Part shown: piece by piece, positions 58,855-64,000 of the stretch
Numbering within the stretch: the stretch's first letter is position 1
How the letters are laid out: each line of letters opens with the position of its first letter
NCBI GenBank assembly: GCA_009760855.2
Contig: WPIO01000109.1
Location: 469,001 to 533,000 of the forward strand
Length of the DNA: 64,000 nucleotides
Direction: 5' to 3'
Source of the DNA: Cristatella mucedo
Lineage: Eukaryota > Bryozoa > Phylactolaemata > Cristatellidae
Program-made: the position numbers and the translations under genes
Notes under the pieces: model-generated
Told to the model about the DNA's origin: nothing
The model's database searches: none
What the model saw: only the letters and a program-made list of their open reading frames with translations

Positions 58855-60030
58855 TTCAGGGTGTACGCTCCCTCTAGCCGACTTCTTTGCCAAGCACAAA
58901 GCACAAGCTAGGCTTTTTATTTTAAGCCTAACACACACACAGCTGTACCAGTGCTTTGATGATTCCTCAGCCCTCAAGCAAGTCGAACTCTCTCAACTCC
59001 CCCCTGCTGCATGTATTGTTGACGTTTAAACTTAGATGGGTGCAAACGTTTTCAAAGTGAATGACCATAAAAACCATCTTACCAGTTGTAGGGAACCTAG
59101 TGTGACGAACAAATTAGAAAGCCTAATGTTCAAAATCATTCCCACCAGCATATCACCTATCGTGTCTTCAGGAATCCACGTGTGCTATTCCAACGTGACT
59201 CTTTAATAGATGTTCATATCAGGTATGTAGTTTGTTCGCACAGCAGAGAGCCAACCGATGCCCAACACCAACGGTTTATTCCCAATGCACGGAGACCAAG
59301 AGCGAACGGCTCCCCTCGGCCCCTACTCTCACATGACTCCCCACTCCTCCACTCTCCAGTCCACCATCTCCCACCAGTGGGTTACTGGCCTGTCTTCTTA
59401 CCACACCACAGGCGGACCACAGCTGTGCACCGGCCGACCCTGACGGTGAATCCACCATCTGGCAACCAGCAGGTTACTGGCCTGTGTCCATCCACATCAC
59501 AGGCTCATCAGAGGAGCCGGCATACAAAAAACACATACACACGTACATACGAACTACAAGGTATACAGCCAAGTTCTCCCAGCCAGCCCTTTTTAGAGCG
59601 AGTTCTCTTCAGTCAAGTTATTTTAAGTCCTTTTTCGGTGACGTTGCAGAATACACACAGCACTGGCACATGAGACATGTGCAAGTCTCACTACTCTCAG
59701 CTAAATAACATTAAAAACATCCAGGCTTGTTTGGACACGGATACAAAATCTCAACTGGTCCGTGCATTTGTAACGTCCCGTCTTGACTTATGTAGCTCAC
59801 TACTTCCTTTTCTACTAGTCAGTGCAATCAGGCTCTTACAGCTGGTGAAAAACTCTGCAGCTAGGCTTGTCTGTCGTGAGCTTCTCAGTTGCCACATCAC
59901 ACGACTTCTTGCCGCCCTGCACTGGCTCCCAGTTAAACAGTGCATCGACTTCAAGGCTTTGCCTCTCACTTTAGGTAACCCTTGTTCTTTGGCTCCGGCC
60001 TACCTATCAGAGCTGCTGCCCATCTAGGCT
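58855..60030 (+). mobile_element. L2-A related LINE, interrupted
   Basis: CGCTCCCTCTAGCCGACTTC and ACACAGCTGTACCAGTGCTT (RT palm remnant) up to 59222; resumes at about 59678 with SLLSAK/NIKNIQACLDTDTKSQLVRA and LHWLPVKQCIDFKALPLTLG. The 455 bp between is unrelated, and the tail is lost. Confidence 0.8.
59223..59677. other. 455-bp insertion inside the LINE at 58855-60030
   Basis: Begins GTATGTAGTTTGTTCGCACA. C-rich, with two copies of a CCACCATCT/GGTTACTGGCCTGT module (about 59367-59396 and 59451-59490). Origin unknown. Confidence 0.5.
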
Positions 60031-60067
60031 AAGCAACATACCACCCAAGCAATTGCCACTGGCGAGA

Positions 60068-60170
60068 ATAATAATAATAATAATAATTCACTTGATAAAG
60101 TGCCCTCAGAGAACTTAATCTCTCTCTAGGCGCTTTACATTTGCTGTAAAGTGAAATGCAATTGAATGAC
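60068..60170 (-). mobile_element. L2-A 3' tail
   Basis: ATAATAATAATAATAATA, hairpin tail complement, CATTTGCTGTAAAGTGAAAT. Confidence 0.85.
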
Positions 60171-60775
60171 CTTAGAGAATGACAGAATGACATTAGACAG
60201 AATGACCTTCACCAAAGGCAAAACATCAGTCTTTTGTCGTCGAATGACGTCCCTTTTAGTTCAACGAATGTGCACACCGGTTTGCAGTATCCCTCAATGC
60301 ACTAGCAGAAACATTTCAAAATCTTACTAACTGTTCATGACTTAGTGAAAGCTGAAATGTGTAGCTATAACTGCCAAAGCACATACGCAGCAGACCTTGT
60401 GCTAGTAGAAACGGCAAAAACGTAGTAAGAAGCCCAACAGACGCAGCCACCAGCAAGCACCCACCAGCTATAAGCAGCTACACCGGAAGCAGTCAGTAAC
60501 CAACAGCAGCAGCCAGCTCACGGCAGCTTGCAGACTACAGACTACTTGCAGCGTACAGAAGCCAACAGGCAGCACCTTCAGCAACCATCAACCAAAGGAG
60601 ACAGCCACAAATAAGACGACTCTAGCCAGCATTGGCTGCAGAAAGGAACCAGCAGCAGCAACAGTAGTAGCAGCCAGCATTCAGACCAAGACACTCTATT
60701 CAACTCAGGCTGATGACTGCTTCAGAGAGTTGGGAATCTTTGACCACTCATAGTGTAGATGACACTCAGCATGTT
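60171..60775. other. Intergenic, CAGC-rich, unassigned
   Basis: Imperfect CAGCAGCAG/CCAGC clusters at 60430-60680. No coding support. Confidence 0.45.
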
Positions 60776-60986
60776 AAAATAATAATAATAAGAAGAATAC
60801 ATGTTAAAAACCACCTTTAGAGAACTTAATGTCCGTCTAGGCACTTTACATTTGCTGCAAATGAAGCACGGTCGAATGGTTAATGGTAGCATGCTCAATG
60901 AACAAGAATAGCATGGTTAGTGGTAACATGCACAGGGCCAGCATGCAAGTATGGTTAGTGGCAGCATGTGCAGCATCAGCACGGGA
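60776..60986 (-). mobile_element. L2-A LINE 3' UTR and tail
   Basis: AATAATAATAATAAGAAG, tail complement, then the GCATGCACAGGG 3' UTR modules. Confidence 0.8.
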
Positions 60987-63194
60987 ACGTATTATCATTC
61001 TGTTACCCCTACTATCTACAACACGCTCTACTCTAGGCTGTCTTAAGATTCTTAGGGTGTCCTAAGATTAGACTGTTCGATTAATTTATCTTAGCTTTAC
61101 TTTTTCAGGCTATCTCGTATCTCGCTACATCGTATCTAAAATTTGTCAGCTGTTACTCATTTCCAGAAGAAATCTTGAAGTCACTGCAGCAAATGCAGCC
61201 TATGCAATGCATGGCCACACCCTTGGCTTGCCTGTCCTGGAGGTGAGAAGCCCTAGATGTTAGAAGCAGAATCAGCGCCCTCCACAGTAGCCAAGCCATG
61301 CTCCTCTAGGCAGGCATAAATTAATCCAGAGTTTGAACCTGTTACAGCTCGACATTTTCTTTTAACGTTGCTCTGAGAACGCTGTACAAATGTATTCTTA
61401 TAGGCCACAACCCTGCCCTGCTTGCTGCAGCACAACTACTGCAGTCACAGGCCATACTGGTGCACTAGCCAATCAGAATCTAGAGAGTTTCGTGACTTCT
61501 GCAAAGACAAGCGACTGTCGCTGAGCCAAAATGAAGATTTGTTTGCTCTACCAAAGAGAACGAGTGAAGCTTTCCCATCCTGTGCTGTTGAGTAACCCTG
61601 CTTGCTAAAAATGAGACAACAGACGTGCACAGATCTAATGCTCAGCACATTTGAATCGTCCGAAAGCTAGGCTAAACGTTTGGACTTGGCAGAAACAACG
61701 TTCTCTACTTGCTGAACGCAATATTATCTGACAGAAACGAAAATAGTTGACTTACCACGACGGCTGGCTATCCAAATTATGGTTTGCTAACCGAAATCGA
61801 CTTGAACTTCGCAATCAGGATGGCAGGTCCTCTCAGTAGTATAGCTGGGCACTCAAACATGACCTAAGCAGCACTTAAAGAAGAATGACTCATTCAACAG
61901 CTTGTTTCCATAATCATGGCACATTCTGGCATCGACTCAATAGAGTTTTAAGATGAATGTGTCAAATCCCCTTCAGCCCCTGACCCGAAAAGGCTCGTGC
62001 TGTACCTGTGTAACAGTAGGCTTGACAGGTATAAAGTCGGTGCAAGTGGTTACCTCTGGTCGCACCAGCTGTAGCTGATATGAATTTGTAGGTAGACAGC
62101 ATATACAAGAATATTGCATGGCAACTCATACAGACAACAGACAATTGCTTGAAAGCAACTTCATGCAGCAGACTGGGGAAATTTTGTGTTGCCGGATGCG
62201 AACCGTATTACCTGTCCGAGATCCAATTGTAACTTGGGTGGCCCATGACCACGGGCATCTGGCAGCTAATATTCTGCCCTCCTGCCAAACAACCAGCTGT
62301 GCACCCCCACTGTAAACACAGCAGGCTCCGGTTCACAGCCAAAATGCACGCAACAGCTAAGAAATTCTAAAAAATATCATGTAAATAAAATATAACAGCC
62401 ACCCAGCACATATTGAGAAACTGTTTCAACAGAACTGTATATGACTCAACTGACGTCATCAGTCTTTGGCTCACCTTTTCCGGTTGGCGCCCCATGGCAG
62501 CCAGTGGTCCTTCGCAGGCTGGGCAACAAATTTTGAATCATCTGCACATCAGTTGAAGCCGTCCGTCTAAAACGTTGCTTGTACAATCAGGGCTACAGAA
62601 AGGTATGTTTCGCAAGGCGCACCGAGATCATTGCTATTTGAGTGTGATGCCCTGTTAGGACCTCAGCAGCCTACCCAGCATCTCCCCGGCGATCGCTAGG
62701 ACCCGGCTAGGACTTTCTTCCTTGAGATATACACGATGGGCACTGAAAATCTCAGCACGATAACTTTTTTGAAAGGCTGCTTAACGTTCTTATAATTAAG
62801 ACTTTAAAGTAACCTGTTTCTGTTTCATGAGCAGCCGTGTCATCTACCTTGACCCACCCACGGCTCAATCTTGAAACAGGACTGATTCGAGAGACAAGTC
62901 AAAAGTCGACTGTCGACACGAGCTATGCATTAATCCTATGTTAATCCTACATAATGAATGTAGTAGCAGCATGCTGCAAAAAATGTGGCTCACGCCACAG
63001 CTCTAAGCCCGATTGGGCTTAGATCTAACTTGCCATCGAATGGGAGGAATGAGCTTCACAAGGTAAATGTAACATCTAGGTAAATGTAACACGAGGATCT
63101 CGGACCTAGGAGCTCGAATTCTTCGAATTCCTCGGTTGTGCCGGTAGAACGCATGCTTCTACAGCCAGATGAGTTACTGGCATACCTGCACGTG
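60987..63194. other. Intergenic, mostly unassigned
   Basis: 2.2 kb with no confirmed gene. Contains the exon-like segment at 61167-61242 and a small duplication GGTAAATGTAACA near 63061-63092. Confidence 0.4.
61167..61242 (+). CDS. Possible isolated exon, unidentified
   Basis: 76 nt between a good acceptor (CTCATTTCCAG) and a good donor (GAG|GTGAGA). One frame reads RNLEVTAANAAYAMHGHTLG then LPVLE, which looks protein-like rather than repeat-like. It weakly recalls the GNHA..AYHG..LGIPV segment of PLP-dependent threonine dehydratases, but the SxGN core is not intact. No partner exon was found nearby, so it may be a pseudo-exon or chance. Confidence 0.2.
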
Positions 63195-63835
63195 CTATCA
63201 GGCGATTGCAGCTGGTGCAAAACTCCTCAGCTAGGCTTGTCTGTCGTGAGCGTCGCAGTTGCCACATTACTCCACTTCTCGCCGACCTGCACTGGCTACC
63301 AGTCAAGCAACGGATTGACTTCAAGGTTTTGTTGCTCACTTTTAGGTCACTTCATTCTTTGGCTCCACCCTATCTGTCAGATATGCTCCTCATCAGGCCA
63401 AGCATAGTGCCACCTGCTTTTCAGAATCCAATAGTCTACAAATACCAGTACAAACCTCAAATTCTTTAGAGACCGTGCATTTAGTTCGTATACTCCTAAA
63501 GTCTGGAAGTCCCTCCCGACCTGCGTCAGACATCTCCTGACCTGACCACATCCAAAAAGAATTTAAAAACCCACCCATTTAGGACAGCATTTAGTGGGTC
63601 CCTATTATTCGTCCTTGATGTGCTTATGCGTGCTGACACTGTGCATGCTGCCCCTAACCACATTTGCATGCTGACCCTGTGCATGTCACCCCTAACTATG
63701 TTACTCATTTTGTTTGTTTATCAAGCATGATATTACCCACCATGCAATTGCATTTCACTTTACAGCAAATGTAAAGTGCCTAGAGAGAGATTGAGTTCTC
63801 TGAGTGTGCTTTATCAAGTGCATTATTATTCTTAT
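63195..63835 (+). mobile_element. L2-A LINE 3' end
   Basis: QLVQNSSARLVCRERRSCHI and LADLHWLPVKQRIDFKVLLL in one frame, then shifts. Full 3' UTR, tail GTAAAGTGCCTAGAGAGAGA and CATTATTATTC end. Confidence 0.88.
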
Positions 63836-64000
63836 ATGCGAAACGGTACGAATTCGAACCTTATCCTCAAAGAGCCGGATTCAGTGGTCGCAGATCAAGG
63901 CCGAAATCCAGGTCAAGCCTGTGATCGAGCTGAGGTACAAGTTGAGTACACATTTCTAGGGTGTAGGTGCTGCTCAGAGCGACGTCTGGTGCCAGCTCTG
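63836..64000. other. Right edge, unassigned
   Basis: 165 bp, nothing recognised. Confidence 0.4.

Overview
This is eukaryotic nuclear DNA, almost certainly from an invertebrate animal. Two conserved animal genes are broken up by GT-AG introns. The rest is filled with non-LTR retrotransposon fragments, tRNA-derived SINEs and microsatellites. I cannot name the phylum from the sequence alone.

Left part (1-37323, minus strand): the 5' portion of a CLASP (microtubule plus-end tracking) gene. Seven exons are visible. They join in frame into 205 residues covering essentially the whole first TOG domain. The start codon is at 37323 and the coding sequence runs off the left edge after an exon ending at 1133. 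Introns are very large (intron 1 about 13.8 kb, intron 4 about 8.8 kb, intron 3 about 6.6 kb). They hold nearly all the repeats of this half: two L2-like LINE families (called L2-A and L2-B here), two tRNA-derived SINE families (SINE-1, SINE-2), a 657-bp AC array, several GA/TC arrays, and a 414/421-bp inverted duplication.

Centre (37324-38152): a CpG-rich 829-bp gap between two divergent start codons, likely a shared promoter. It carries a perfect TGACGTCA motif.

Centre-right (38153-44421, plus strand): a complete PA2G4/EBP1 gene, 11 exons and 388 codons, with an open reading frame through every junction. Its introns hold a SINE-2 copy, a 379-bp TA-flanked MITE and an L2-B fragment.

Right part (44422-64000): no gene I can identify. 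It holds a 1.5-kb segment bounded by about 43-bp inverted repeats, a CpG-rich segment with unrecognised ORFs, one possible isolated exon (61167-61242), and a dense run of L2-A copies. These include the longest reverse-transcriptase remnant (55690-57375) and an endonuclease-like fragment. All retrotransposon ORFs seen are truncated or frameshifted.

The most interesting repeat biology is the shared 3' tail. L2-A LINEs and SINE-2 end in the same short hairpin-forming sequence followed by a simple repeat. A 76-bp tail-only insertion at 17675 has a 9-bp target-site duplication. This suggests that the tail is the recognition element for the LINE machinery. I saw no defence system, CRISPR array or other clearly new multi-gene system.
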